Source: an uncultured Clostridium sp. (GTDB taxonomy: Bacteria > Bacillota > Clostridia > Lachnospirales > Lachnospiraceae). From it: a stretch of DNA of 57,413 nucleotides. Position 1 is the stretch's first letter; every line of letters begins with the position of its first letter. A program made the translations under genes and the position numbers. Below the pieces are notes generated by a model, which made no database searches, was not told the origin of the DNA, and was given only the letters and a program-made list of their open reading frames with translations. The DNA lies in NCBI GenBank assembly GCA_900549235.1, contig URNT01000023.1:1-57413 (forward strand). The letters are read 5' to 3'. This document shows positions 17,025 through 24,373 of this stretch, piece after piece.

Positions 17025-17123
17025 CTATGGAAAGGAAATACATCCTGTAAGTTCTTATATGGGGAAATGTCTTCCCCGGCTTCCACATTTAAAAAAATAC
17101 AATATAGAGAAGGAGCTTTGCCT

Positions 17124-18068
17124 ATGGAACAACTGCATACGATTTATGACCGGGTGGGGAAACGCTGTCTTTCCCTCTCTCAGAAAACCACTGTCCAGCT
17201 GATCAATGGACTGTACGGAACCAGGTATCCGGAGGACAGTCAGGTGGATTATCACTGGACGGAGCATGAGGCGGAGGATCTGAAACGAACTCTGGCGGAT
17301 ACCATTATTACGATTGATCATACCTACAGCTATCATATGGAGCTGCAGATGACCTGGGATCAGGAAATTGTGCTGAGAGTGTTTGAATATGGTTACCGCC
17401 ATGCGCTGACCCGGAGGGGGACAGAGATGGTGCTGGAATTTCCAGAGCCTATGGTGCTTTATCTGTACGATCAGGGAAAGAAGGACAGGGAGGAGGAGCT
17501 TTTGATCGACTTTGGCGCTCAGGGGCAGTTCCGGTATAAGGTACCTGTTTTCCGGTATCTGAGTATCCCCATTGAGGAATTAAACCGCAGAAAGCTGATC
17601 GTGCTGATCCCCTTTCAGCTTCTGCGCCTGCGTCGGGAGATTGAGAAAAAGCGGACACCGGAAAATATTGCGGCATTGAAAAGCCTGATCAGCCATGATA
17701 TAATCGAAAGCATCAGACAGAATGAAGCGGCAGGGAATATCACTCGCTCCGATGGAAGAAAGCTGCGTCAGATGACCCTGCAGCTGTACCGTCATATTTA
17801 TGAAAAATATGATGAGATGGAGAAGGAAGGTGTAAATGCCATGGCAGAGGAAGCGCTGATTCTGGATATTGACATCATAGAGCAGGAGCACAGGAAGGAG
17901 CTGCGGGAGAAGGACCAGACGATCCATGAGAAGGACCAGGTGATCCACGAGAAGGACGCCTCCATCCACGCCCTGCAGCTGATGCTTAAGGGCATTCCGG
18001 ATCCGGAGATCTGCCGGCGGACCGGTCTTACCCAGGCCCGGCTGGATGGGCTGCGAAAGCAGGAGTAA
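17124..18068 (+). CDS. Rpn-family-like PD-(D/E)XK nuclease (putative)
   Basis: This resembles the Rpn/PDDEXK_2 transposase-like nucleases, which promote RecA-independent recombination in E. coli. Supporting features are an N-terminal region ending in a D...ELQ core (HMELQMTW near residues 70-80), the typical R-x3-YGYRHAL helix and a hydrophilic coiled-coil C-terminus. The start at 17124 has GAGAAGGAG 10 bases upstream; the protein has 314 residues. The tail holds three EKDQxIH-like heptads (262-282) encoded by 21-bp DNA repeats, then a short conserved end (MLKGIPDPEICRRTGL) seen in this family. Function here is unproven; it has its own promoter and terminator. Confidence 0.65.
   Translation: MEQLHTIYDRVGKRCLSLSQKTTVQLINGLYGTRYPEDSQVDYHWTEHEAEDLKRTLADTIITIDHTYSYHMELQMTWDQEIVLRVFEYGYRHALTRRGTEMVLEFPEPMVLYLYDQGKKDREEELLIDFGAQGQFRYKVPVFRYLSIPIEELNRRKLIVLIPFQLLRLRREIEKKRTPENIAALKSLISHDIIESIRQNEAAGNITRSDGRKLRQMTLQLYRHIYEKYDEMEKEGVNAMAEEALILDIDIIEQEHRKELREKDQTIHEKDQVIHEKDASIHALQLMLKGIPDPEICRRTGLTQARLDGLRKQE
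17907..17969 (+). repeat. Three tandem 21-bp repeats inside the Rpn-like gene
   Basis: Three adjacent 21-bp units start with GAGAAGGAC and end with ATCCAC/T. They encode seven-residue EKDxxIH units in the predicted coiled coil. In-frame copy-number change is possible without breaking the gene. Confidence 0.85.
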
Positions 18069-18074
18069 CGGGTT

Positions 18075-18107
18075 AAAAATAGAGGGAGAGAACCCCTCTA
18101 TTTTTTT
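18075..18107 (+). terminator. Terminator after the Rpn-like gene
   Basis: AAAAATAGAGGG pairs with CCCTCTATTTTT (12 bp), followed by further T residues. The symmetric A/T flanks would let it work in both directions. Confidence 0.9.
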
Positions 18108-18134
18108 ATCTCTCAAAAATATTTAAAATAAAAA

Positions 18135-18165
18135 TGAACCATTTCCCCTTAAAATCCCTCTATAT
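18135..18165 (+). promoter_or_regulatory. Candidate ECF-type promoter of the sigma/anti-sigma operon
   Basis: TGAACC at 18135-18140 is followed 17 bases later by CTCTATATAG. The AACC-type -35 box is typical of autoregulated ECF sigma factors. This is a visual match only. Confidence 0.35.
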
Positions 18166-18204
18166 AGCAGGTGCACCGATCAACAAGCAGCAAGGAGGAG
18201 ACAT

Positions 18205-18771
18205 ATGGAACAATGGGCCCGGGCTCTGGCTTACCGTATGAAGGACGGCGACCGAGATGCCTTTGATGAGCTTGTAACCTATTTTTACCCGGAGCTTCTC
18301 CGTATGGCTTACCTGATCTCAGGAAGCCATACGGACAGCGAGGATATTGTGCAGGAGACCTTTGTACTGTGCTGGGTTAACCGCAGGAAGCTGAAGGAGC
18401 CGGAATATTTGGCCTCCTGGCTTTATAAAACCCTGACCAGGGAGGCCTGGCGGGTGTGCAGGAAAAATAAGCGGGAGCAGCCTGCAGAGGACATTTATGA
18501 GAATGACCCTCCAAAGGGCCGGTCTGTGATGGATGAGGTACTGGACCGATGCCGGCAGCAGGAGTTGTACCGGGCCATCGAGGGACTTCCCGTAAAGCAG
18601 CGCACCGCCCTGGTGCTTTACTATTACAATGATATGTCTGCCAGGGAGATCGCCCAAGTCATGGGCTGTCTGGAGGGAACGGTAAAGTCAAGGCTTTTTA
18701 CGGCCAGAAAGAAGCTGAAGGAAAGCCTGGTGAAAGAAAAGCAGTTTGAAGAAAAGGAGGCGGTTTTATGA
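18205..18771 (+). CDS. RNA polymerase sigma-70 factor, ECF type
   Basis: This 188-residue alternative sigma factor has region 2 (FYPELLRMAYLISGS with the DSEDIVQETFV segment that binds core and the -10 box) and region 4 (LPVKQRTALVLYYYNDMSAREIA and GTVKSRLFTARKKL, a helix-turn-helix for the -35 box). No region 1 or 3 is present, as in ECF factors. AAGGAGGAG lies 7 bases before the ATG. It overlaps the next gene by 4 bases, which probably encodes its anti-sigma partner. The inducing signal is not evident. Confidence 0.93.
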   Translation: MEQWARALAYRMKDGDRDAFDELVTYFYPELLRMAYLISGSHTDSEDIVQETFVLCWVNRRKLKEPEYLASWLYKTLTREAWRVCRKNKREQPAEDIYENDPPKGRSVMDEVLDRCRQQELYRAIEGLPVKQRTALVLYYYNDMSAREIAQVMGCLEGTVKSRLFTARKKLKESLVKEKQFEEKEAVL

Positions 18772-19586
18772 AAGAATATCCGAAAAAAAGAGGCTGCAGC
18801 AGCCAGAAGGATGAGCTGGAGCAGTCCATACAGGAAGCCCTGGAATGGAAGGCCGGCACCTTAAAGCCGGACTCCCTGGACGCAGAGCGTATGTGTGCCT
18901 GCGTCCGCAGCAGGATAAAGGAGGATGGAACGATGACAAGAATGTGGAGCTTAAAGAAAATAACGGCGGCGGCAGTGATCGCCTGTGCTCTTGGGACCAT
19001 TACAGCAGTGGCGGCAGGTAAGGTGACTCACAGTGTCAGTCATACAGATACCAGAGATGAAGTAAAGGAGTTCAGTCAGGTGGCGGGACTGATGGATCAG
19101 GTTGGCTTTTCTTCCAAGGTGCCGGAAGCATTTTCCAACGGATATGCATTTTCAGGGGCTCTGCCCTCCTATACCCAGGGAATGGATGAGGAGGAAAATG
19201 TAGTGGCAGAGGCAAAGAGCCTGGATGTGACCTATTCCCGCTCCGGTATGTCAGATGTAGAGCTGATGATTGAAAAAAATCCTGTTTACAGCGATCCGCT
19301 GCAGGCAGACCAGACTCTTGAGCACAATGGGGTCACCTTAAATTATATATGTGACGAGTATCTGTTTGTTCCCCCGGATTATCAGGTGTCAGAGGAGGAT
19401 CTGGCAAAGGAGGCAGCAGGAGAGCTTTATATCGGTTATGGCTCCCCTGAGGTGGAGCGCAAGGAGGCAAAACAGCTTCAGTGGAATGATGGAGAAATTT
19501 CCTATCTTCTCATGTCCTTTGACAATACCATGACTTCGGAGGAATTTGCCCAGATGGCTGGTGAGATTATCGACATGACCTGGTAA
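18768..19586 (+). CDS. Putative membrane anti-sigma factor
   Basis: This 272-residue protein has a charged N-terminal cytoplasmic part of about 62 residues, one membrane helix (about 65-83, Ala/Ile/Val-rich) and a large extracytoplasmic domain rich in acidic residues. It is translated with the ECF sigma gene through an ATGA overlap. That topology and linkage are typical of sigma/anti-sigma pairs in clostridia. No zinc-binding HxxxCxxC motif is seen in the N-terminus, so it is not a classic ZAS type. The role is inferred from context. Its 3' end overlaps the convergent peptidase gene by 20 bases. Confidence 0.65.
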   Translation: MKEYPKKRGCSSQKDELEQSIQEALEWKAGTLKPDSLDAERMCACVRSRIKEDGTMTRMWSLKKITAAAVIACALGTITAVAAGKVTHSVSHTDTRDEVKEFSQVAGLMDQVGFSSKVPEAFSNGYAFSGALPSYTQGMDEEENVVAEAKSLDVTYSRSGMSDVELMIEKNPVYSDPLQADQTLEHNGVTLNYICDEYLFVPPDYQVSEEDLAKEAAGELYIGYGSPEVERKEAKQLQWNDGEISYLLMSFDNTMTSEEFAQMAGEIIDMTW

Positions 19587-20277
19587 AGGCCAGAAACAGC
19601 CGGGCGGCAGCGGGATCCTTCTCCCATAGATACTCAGGATGCCACTGTACCCCTAAAAGGAAGGGATAGTCCGGCTTTTCCAGCGCCTCGATTAGGCCGT
19701 CGGCTGCCACGGCGCTGACCATAAGGCCCGGCGCCGGGTCACGGACTGCCTGATGGTGCATACTGTTTACCTGGAGCTGGCTGCTTCCGGCAAGCTGTGA
19801 AAGCCTTGTGCCTTCGGTTACACGGACGTGATGGGAGGGGATATGGTAGTGATAGGGCTGTTTGTGGGCAATGGGAAAGCCGCTGCTTACCTGGCTTGGA
19901 ATATCCTGATACAGGGTGCCTCCAAGGCCCACATTGATGATCTGTATGCCCCGGCAGATGCCGAGGATGGGCATCCTGGCCTTTAAGGCAAGGTCTAAAA
20001 GTGCCAGCTCCATTTCATCCCGCAGGGGAGAGACATTCTGGCAGTGCCGCTGTGTTTCTTCGCCAAATAAAAAGGGGTGGGGATCGGGCCCGCCGGAAAG
20101 CAGGAGCCCGTCGCAGAGAGATAAAAGCTGAGCCCGGTCCTCATGACTTCCGTGAAGGGGCAGAGGCAGGGGAAGCCCGCCGGCATGAAGGATAGCATTT
20201 ACATAGGTGGGACGAAAGCTTATATCGTCATTTTCCGTATTGTGAGCAGGAGTGATGCCGATGACAGGTTTCTTCAT
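19567..20277 (-). CDS. Class I glutamine amidotransferase-type peptidase C26
   Basis: This 236-residue protein resembles gamma-glutamyl-gamma-aminobutyrate hydrolase (PuuD-like). It shows an N-terminal PVIGITPA, the SGGPDPHPFLFGEE loop, the nucleophile ILGICRGIQIINV and the catalytic His-Glu in LLGVQWHPEY. The start was chosen at 20277, where GGAGG lies 8 bases upstream; a longer reading would run through a terminator. No polyamine genes are nearby, so the gamma-glutamyl substrate is unknown. The stop lies within the 3' end of the convergent anti-sigma gene. Confidence 0.88.
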   Translation of the reverse strand: MKKPVIGITPAHNTENDDISFRPTYVNAILHAGGLPLPLPLHGSHEDRAQLLSLCDGLLLSGGPDPHPFLFGEETQRHCQNVSPLRDEMELALLDLALKARMPILGICRGIQIINVGLGGTLYQDIPSQVSSGFPIAHKQPYHYHIPSHHVRVTEGTRLSQLAGSSQLQVNSMHHQAVRDPAPGLMVSAVAADGLIEALEKPDYPFLLGVQWHPEYLWEKDPAAARLFLAFTRSCR

Positions 20278-20292
20278 ATATTGAACCTCCAT

Positions 20293-20330
20293 AAAAAAAG
20301 TGCCTCTTCCTATAATAGGAAGAGGCACTT
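20293..20330 (-). terminator. Terminator of the ferredoxin gene
   Basis: A 15-bp perfect stem (arms 20298-20312 and 20316-20330) with a 3-base loop is followed on the minus strand by seven T residues. It sits 16 bases after the ferredoxin stop. Confidence 0.92.
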
Positions 20331-20345
20331 TATGTACTGATAAAA

Positions 20346-20513
20346 TTAGCCCTCGATCGCGCCGGTTGGGCAGGTTGCTGCACAGGTACCGCAGTCGATG
20401 CAAGCATCAGCGTTGATCTCGTACTTGCCATCTCCCTCAGCGATTGCACCTACTGGACATTCGCCAGCACAAGCGCCACAGCTTACACAAGTGTCAGTAA
20501 TTACATATGCCAT
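20346..20513 (-). CDS. Small 2[4Fe-4S] ferredoxin
   Basis: This 55-residue clostridial-type ferredoxin has two classic cluster motifs. Cys9, 12, 15 and 19 lie in CVSCGACAGECP; Cys38, 41, 44 and 48 lie in CIDCGTCAATCP. It begins MAYVITDTC, and AAAGGAGG lies about 9 bases before the ATG. It carries low-potential electrons in the cytoplasm. It lies downstream of the PFL activase on the same strand and is a plausible electron donor for that radical-SAM enzyme, which is an inference from position. It has its own terminator. Confidence 0.96.
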   Translation of the reverse strand: MAYVITDTCVSCGACAGECPVGAIAEGDGKYEINADACIDCGTCAATCPTGAIEG

Positions 20514-20615
20514 GATAAAATACCTCCTTTAATTTGTATACATTGTTCTTTCATTTTATACCATTATCTTTAATTATTCAAGAGGAAAATGCTTCCGCCA
20601 AGGTGGAAAATTGTA

Positions 20616-21371
20616 TTAATTTAAAAGCAATTTTCTGGTCTCTCTCATTCCCTCCAGGATGATCCCCCTAGCCTCCTTTGCCTTTTCCGGCGGCAGCGGA
20701 GGGGTATCCTTAAGGGCGTATTCCATTCCCAGCTTTTCATACTTTACCTTGCCCATATCGTGGTAAGGCAGGGCGTCCAGGGCCTTGATATTTGAAAAAT
20801 GTCCAAGGAAGCGCCCAAGAGCTAAAAGATCCTCCCGTTTATCGGTAATTCCTGGTACCACAACATGACGGATCCATACAGGAATCTGCTTCTGCTCCAG
20901 ATAGGAGGCAAATGCCAGAACCGGCGCCTGGGGCTGGGCGCAGAGACGCTCGTGCTCCCTGGGATCTATATGCTTGATGTCAAGAAGCACCAGATCCGTA
21001 ACCTCCATAAGCCTGTCAAATTTCTCCAGAATAGAAGGGGAGTCCGGCCGGAAGGTAATACCAGAGGTATCAAGAGCGGTGTGGATCCCTCTTTTTTTTG
21101 CTTCTCTGAAAAGCCCGGTTACAAAGTCGATCTGCATCAGAGGCTCTCCGCCGCTGACGGTGATCCCGCCCTTTGTATAAAAATGTCTGGCCTTTTCATA
21201 CTGTGCCAGAAGCTCCTCCACAGACATAAGGGTGCCGCCTTTGGGATCCCAGGTATCGGGGTTGTGGCAATAGAGGCACCGCATGGGACAGCCGGAGAGA
21301 AAGATGACCATACGGATCCCCGGTCCGTCTACGGTACCGAAGCTTTCAATAGAATGTACACGTCCTGTCAT
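20616..21371 (-). CDS. pflA: Pyruvate formate-lyase activating enzyme
   Basis: This radical-SAM enzyme abstracts hydrogen from a glycine to install the glycyl radical on PFL. The 251-residue protein shows ESFGTVDGPGIR and the CX3CX2C cluster motif (Cys28, 32, 35 in GCPMRCLYC), then GGITVSGGEPLMQ for SAM binding. It lies downstream of the glycyl-radical domain gene and the PFL core in one direction, as in most pfl operons. Confidence 0.96.
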   Translation of the reverse strand: MTGRVHSIESFGTVDGPGIRMVIFLSGCPMRCLYCHNPDTWDPKGGTLMSVEELLAQYEKARHFYTKGGITVSGGEPLMQIDFVTGLFREAKKRGIHTALDTSGITFRPDSPSILEKFDRLMEVTDLVLLDIKHIDPREHERLCAQPQAPVLAFASYLEQKQIPVWIRHVVVPGITDKREDLLALGRFLGHFSNIKALDALPYHDMGKVKYEKLGMEYALKDTPPLPPEKAKEARGIILEGMRETRKLLLN

Positions 21372-21443
21372 AGAAAATTCCCTCCTTCAAAAAATAAACC
21401 AGGGCGTGCCTGCCTTCCGGCAGGCTGCGCCCGGCTTTTAAAA

Positions 21444-21689
21444 TCAGATGGACCCGTGGAAGGTTCTGGAAATAACCTCGTCCTGCTGTTCCTTGGTCAG
21501 CTTATTGAAGTTTACGGCATAACCGGAAACACGAACCGTAAGCTGAGGATATTTTTCGGGATGCGCCTGGGCATCTAACAGGGTTTCCTTGCTGAATACA
21601 TTTACATTCAGGTGGTGTCCGCCTTCCTGGGCGTAGCCGTCCAACAGGGTTACCAGGTTGTCAATCTGAGCTTCACTTGCTTTTACCAT
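21444..21689 (-). CDS. Free-standing glycyl-radical domain protein (GrcA/YfiD-like) of a split PFL
   Basis: This 81-residue protein is essentially the C-terminal glycyl-radical domain of formate lyase. It has GGHHLNVNVFSKETLLDA, HPEKYPQLTVRVSGYAV with the radical Gly56 in RVSGYA, and the closing EQQDEVISRTFHGSI. It has its own AAGGAGG site and ATG, 20 bases after the PFL core stop. The core lacks this domain, so the two proteins probably assemble to give the active enzyme. In E. coli, YfiD replaces a damaged domain; here it appears to be the only one encoded at the locus. It is too short to carry any other domain. Confidence 0.93.
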   Translation of the reverse strand: MVKASEAQIDNLVTLLDGYAQEGGHHLNVNVFSKETLLDAQAHPEKYPQLTVRVSGYAVNFNKLTKEQQDEVISRTFHGSI

Positions 21690-21709
21690 AGTTATTTTCC
21701 TCCTTATAA

Positions 21710-23809
21710 TCAGTCATTATCAATTTCAGCATCTAATCCCTCAAAGAGAGTAGGGGAACCGCAATTTGCGCAGCCGTCCAGTTCAACCTCCAGATCTCCC
21801 ATGAGAATCTGATCGTCCTTTCCAAGGGCGCCGGGGATGATGGAGAAGGTATTAGAGATACCGTCCTGGGCGTCCCTGAAGGGCAGCTTGGCTACTGATG
21901 CCAGAGAGGCAACAGCTCCGTGGCTGTCTCTGTGGTGCATGGGGTTGGCGCCCGGCGCAAATGGCTGCCCTGCCTTACGTCCGTCCGGAGTGGAGCCGGT
22001 ATTCTTTCCGTATACTACGTTGGAGGTAATGGTCAGGATAGAGGTGGTAGGGATACCGCCCCGATAGGTGTGGTTGCCCTTTACAAAGTTCATAAAGGTG
22101 TGTACCAGTTCAGCCGCGATCTGGTCTACCCGGTCGTCATTGTTGCCGTATTTGGGGAAATCGCCCTCTACCTCATAATCCACGGCAATGCCCTGCTCAT
22201 TTCGGATGGGCTTTACCTTGGCGTACTTGATGGCAGATAAGGAGTCTGCAACAACGGAAAGTCCGGCGATACCGGTAGCGAACCATCTTGTTACCTTCCT
22301 ATCATGGAGGGCCATCTGCAGACGCTCGTAGCAGTAGCGGTCATGGTTGTAGTGGATGATATTTAAGGTATTTACATATACCTTGGCCAGCCACTGCATC
22401 ATATCCTTATAGCGGTCCATTACCTCATCATAATCCAGATACTCGGAAGTGATGGGGCGGTATTTCGGTCCTACCTGCTTGCCGCTGATCTCATCCACAC
22501 CGCCGTTGATGGCGTAGAGAAGGCACTTCGCGAGGTTGGCCCTTGCGCCGAAGAACTGCATTTCCTTGCCCACCCTCATGCTGGATACACAGCAGGCGAT
22601 GGCGTAGTCATCACCGTGGGTTACCCGCATCAGATCGTCATTCTCATACTGGATGGAGGAGGATTCGATGGAGGTCTTGGCGCAGAAGCGCTTGAAGTTT
22701 TCAGGCAGCCTTGTGGACCATAAAACGGTCAGGTTTGGCTCCGGAGCAGTGCCCAGGTTGCTTAAGGTGTGCAGGTAGCGGTAGGACATCTTTGTTACCA
22801 TATGGCGTCCGTCGATGCCGACACCGCCGATGGATTCTGTTACCCAGGTAGGATCGCCGGAGAACAGGTCATTGTACTCAGGGGTTCTTGCGAACTTCAC
22901 AAGACGCAGCTTCATAATAAAGTGGTCTACAAATTCCTGGATCTGCTTCTCGGTGTATCTGCCTTCCTTTAAGTCACGCTCCGCGTAAATGTCGATGAAG
23001 GTGGAGGTACGTCCAAGGGACATGGCGGCGCCGTTCTGTTCCTTAACCGCAGCCAGGTAGCCGAAGTAGGTCCACTGGATGGCTTCCTTTACATCTGCCG
23101 CAGGCTTTGAAATATCGAAGCCGTAGATCTCACCCAGCTTCTTAAGATCCTCCAGAGCCCGAATCTGCTCAGACAGCTCCTCCCGCTCACGGATCACGTC
23201 AGAATACATAATGGTGCGGGTGGTATCTTTCTGCTCCTTCTTATCCTCGATCAGGCGGTCAACACCGTACAGAGCCACGCGCCGGTAGTCGCCGATGATG
23301 CGTCCGCGGCCATAGGCATCAGGAAGTCCGGTGATAATATGGCTGGAACGGCAGGCCCTCATCTCCGGAGTGTAAGCGTCAAATACGCCTGCATTGTGTG
23401 TCTTTCTATGCTTTGTGAAAAATTCTACGATTTCAGGATCCACCTCATAGCCGTTGTCCTGGCAGGCTTTTACTGCCATGCGGATGCCGCCGTAAGGCTG
23501 CAGGGAACGCTTAAAAGGCTTGTCAGTCTGGAAACCTACAATGGTTTCCTTATCTTTATTCAAATACCCCGGGCCATGGGAGGTGATAGTGGAAATGATC
23601 CTGGTATCCATATCCAGCACGCCGCCGGCCTTGCGTTCCTTCTCGGACAGCTCCATAACCTGATCCCAGAGAGCGGTGGTCGCTTCTGTGGGGCCCTCGA
23701 GAAATTCATCGTTTCCATCATAAGGGGTGTAGTTTTTCTGTATGAAGTCGCGCACATTGATCTCACGCTGCCATACACCGCCGTTAAATGTGTTCCATTC
23801 TGTTCTCAT
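21710..23809 (-). CDS. pflB: Pyruvate formate-lyase core (formate acetyltransferase) lacking the glycyl-radical domain
   Basis: This cleaves pyruvate with CoA to acetyl-CoA and formate. The 699-residue protein starts at 23809 (AGGAGGAACG upstream; MRTEWNTFNGG). The adjacent catalytic Cys406-Cys407 are in AIACCVSSMRVGKEMQ, and ITSNVVYGKNTGSTPDGRKAG and NTFSIIPGALGKDD are typical. Full-length PFL is about 740-760 residues and ends with the RVSGYA domain. Here the chain ends instead with an acidic tail containing CANCG, and the radical domain is encoded by the next gene. Promoter and palindrome lie upstream. Confidence 0.95.
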   Translation of the reverse strand: MRTEWNTFNGGVWQREINVRDFIQKNYTPYDGNDEFLEGPTEATTALWDQVMELSEKERKAGGVLDMDTRIISTITSHGPGYLNKDKETIVGFQTDKPFKRSLQPYGGIRMAVKACQDNGYEVDPEIVEFFTKHRKTHNAGVFDAYTPEMRACRSSHIITGLPDAYGRGRIIGDYRRVALYGVDRLIEDKKEQKDTTRTIMYSDVIREREELSEQIRALEDLKKLGEIYGFDISKPAADVKEAIQWTYFGYLAAVKEQNGAAMSLGRTSTFIDIYAERDLKEGRYTEKQIQEFVDHFIMKLRLVKFARTPEYNDLFSGDPTWVTESIGGVGIDGRHMVTKMSYRYLHTLSNLGTAPEPNLTVLWSTRLPENFKRFCAKTSIESSSIQYENDDLMRVTHGDDYAIACCVSSMRVGKEMQFFGARANLAKCLLYAINGGVDEISGKQVGPKYRPITSEYLDYDEVMDRYKDMMQWLAKVYVNTLNIIHYNHDRYCYERLQMALHDRKVTRWFATGIAGLSVVADSLSAIKYAKVKPIRNEQGIAVDYEVEGDFPKYGNNDDRVDQIAAELVHTFMNFVKGNHTYRGGIPTTSILTITSNVVYGKNTGSTPDGRKAGQPFAPGANPMHHRDSHGAVASLASVAKLPFRDAQDGISNTFSIIPGALGKDDQILMGDLEVELDGCANCGSPTLFEGLDAEIDND

Positions 23810-23917
23810 AGACGTTCCTCCTGTGAAAGTGTGATCAAATATAATCGGTTTTATTATAAATCCTTTCGGCCATTGCCATTCAACATCCATAGTTTACTAT
23901 AAATGAGGCGGCTTGGC

Positions 23918-23933
23918 TGTTGCTTTTGCAACA
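23918..23933. promoter_or_regulatory. Palindrome at the pfl promoter (possible operator)
   Basis: TGTTGC TTTT GCAACA is a perfect 6-bp inverted repeat just downstream of the pflB -10 box. Its position would let a bound regulator block initiation. Regulator identity is unknown; it does not closely match the Rex consensus as I know it. Confidence 0.5.
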
Positions 23934-23936
23934 ATT

Positions 23937-23966
23937 ATTATATTATGCACATTGTATACACGTCAA
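23937..23966 (-). promoter_or_regulatory. Candidate pflB promoter
   Basis: On the minus strand TTGACG (23966-23961) is followed after 18 bases by TATAAT (23942-23937). The 5' UTR to the ATG would be about 120 bases. Confidence 0.65.
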
Positions 23967-24030
23967 GGGTTTTTATTGATAATATTTTTTAACTAAGGTT
24001 TATAAATGAATGTGAATAATAAAACCGCCC

Positions 24031-24059
24031 TTGCCAAAAATGTTAAATCGTATTATGAT
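24031..24059 (+). promoter_or_regulatory. Promoter of the DUF1858 gene
   Basis: TTGCCA (24031-24036), a 17-base spacer and TATGAT (24054-24059) precede the gene by about 40 bases. Confidence 0.65.
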
Positions 24060-24099
24060 GGTAGGAGCGCAGCACAAATTACAGAGGAGGTACATCATT

Positions 24100-24300
24100 A
24101 TGACAATCGATAAGAGTATGCTGATCGGTGAGCTGATCCAGATGGATGAGCTGATCCCTCAGATGCTGATGGGCGCAGGCATGCACTGCTTAGGCTGCCC
24201 TGCATCTCAGGCAGAGTCCTTAGAGGAGGCCTGCATGGTTCACGGCATTGACTGTGACGACCTGGTTTCCAAGATGAATGAGATCCTGGCAACCAGATAA
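24100..24300 (+). CDS. DUF1858 small redox-disulfide protein
   Basis: This 66-residue protein matches the DUF1858 family, also described as the hybrid-cluster-protein-associated redox disulfide domain. It has IGELIQMDELIPQMLMGAG followed by MHCLGCPASQAESLEEAC, where the CxxC pair could form a redox disulfide or bind metal. The start at 24100 has GAGGAGG 9 bases upstream and follows a good promoter. It stands alone, divergent from pflB, with its own terminator. Its partner is unknown; no hybrid cluster protein gene is nearby. Confidence 0.85.
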   Translation: MTIDKSMLIGELIQMDELIPQMLMGAGMHCLGCPASQAESLEEACMVHGIDCDDLVSKMNEILATR

Positions 24301-24314
24301 GGAAGGCAGGAGAT

Positions 24315-24366
24315 AAAATGAGTTCCCGGAGCGCAAAAGATTGCCGCTTGGGGAACTCATTTTTTA
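24315..24366 (+). terminator. Terminator after the DUF1858 gene
   Basis: AAAATGAGTTCCC (24315-24327) pairs with GGGAACTCATTTT (24351-24363), with more T residues following. The symmetric sequence could also end the convergent mecA transcript. Confidence 0.88.
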
Positions 24367-24373
24367 TGGTTCG

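Noticed and set aside
17907..17969. Possible CRISPR-like array
   Set aside because: The 21-bp units are adjacent without spacers and encode in-frame coiled-coil heptads. No cas genes and no array were seen anywhere in the window.
20865..21578. 237-residue plus-strand reading frame
   Set aside because: It is opposite pflA and the glycyl-radical gene, which have decisive motifs.
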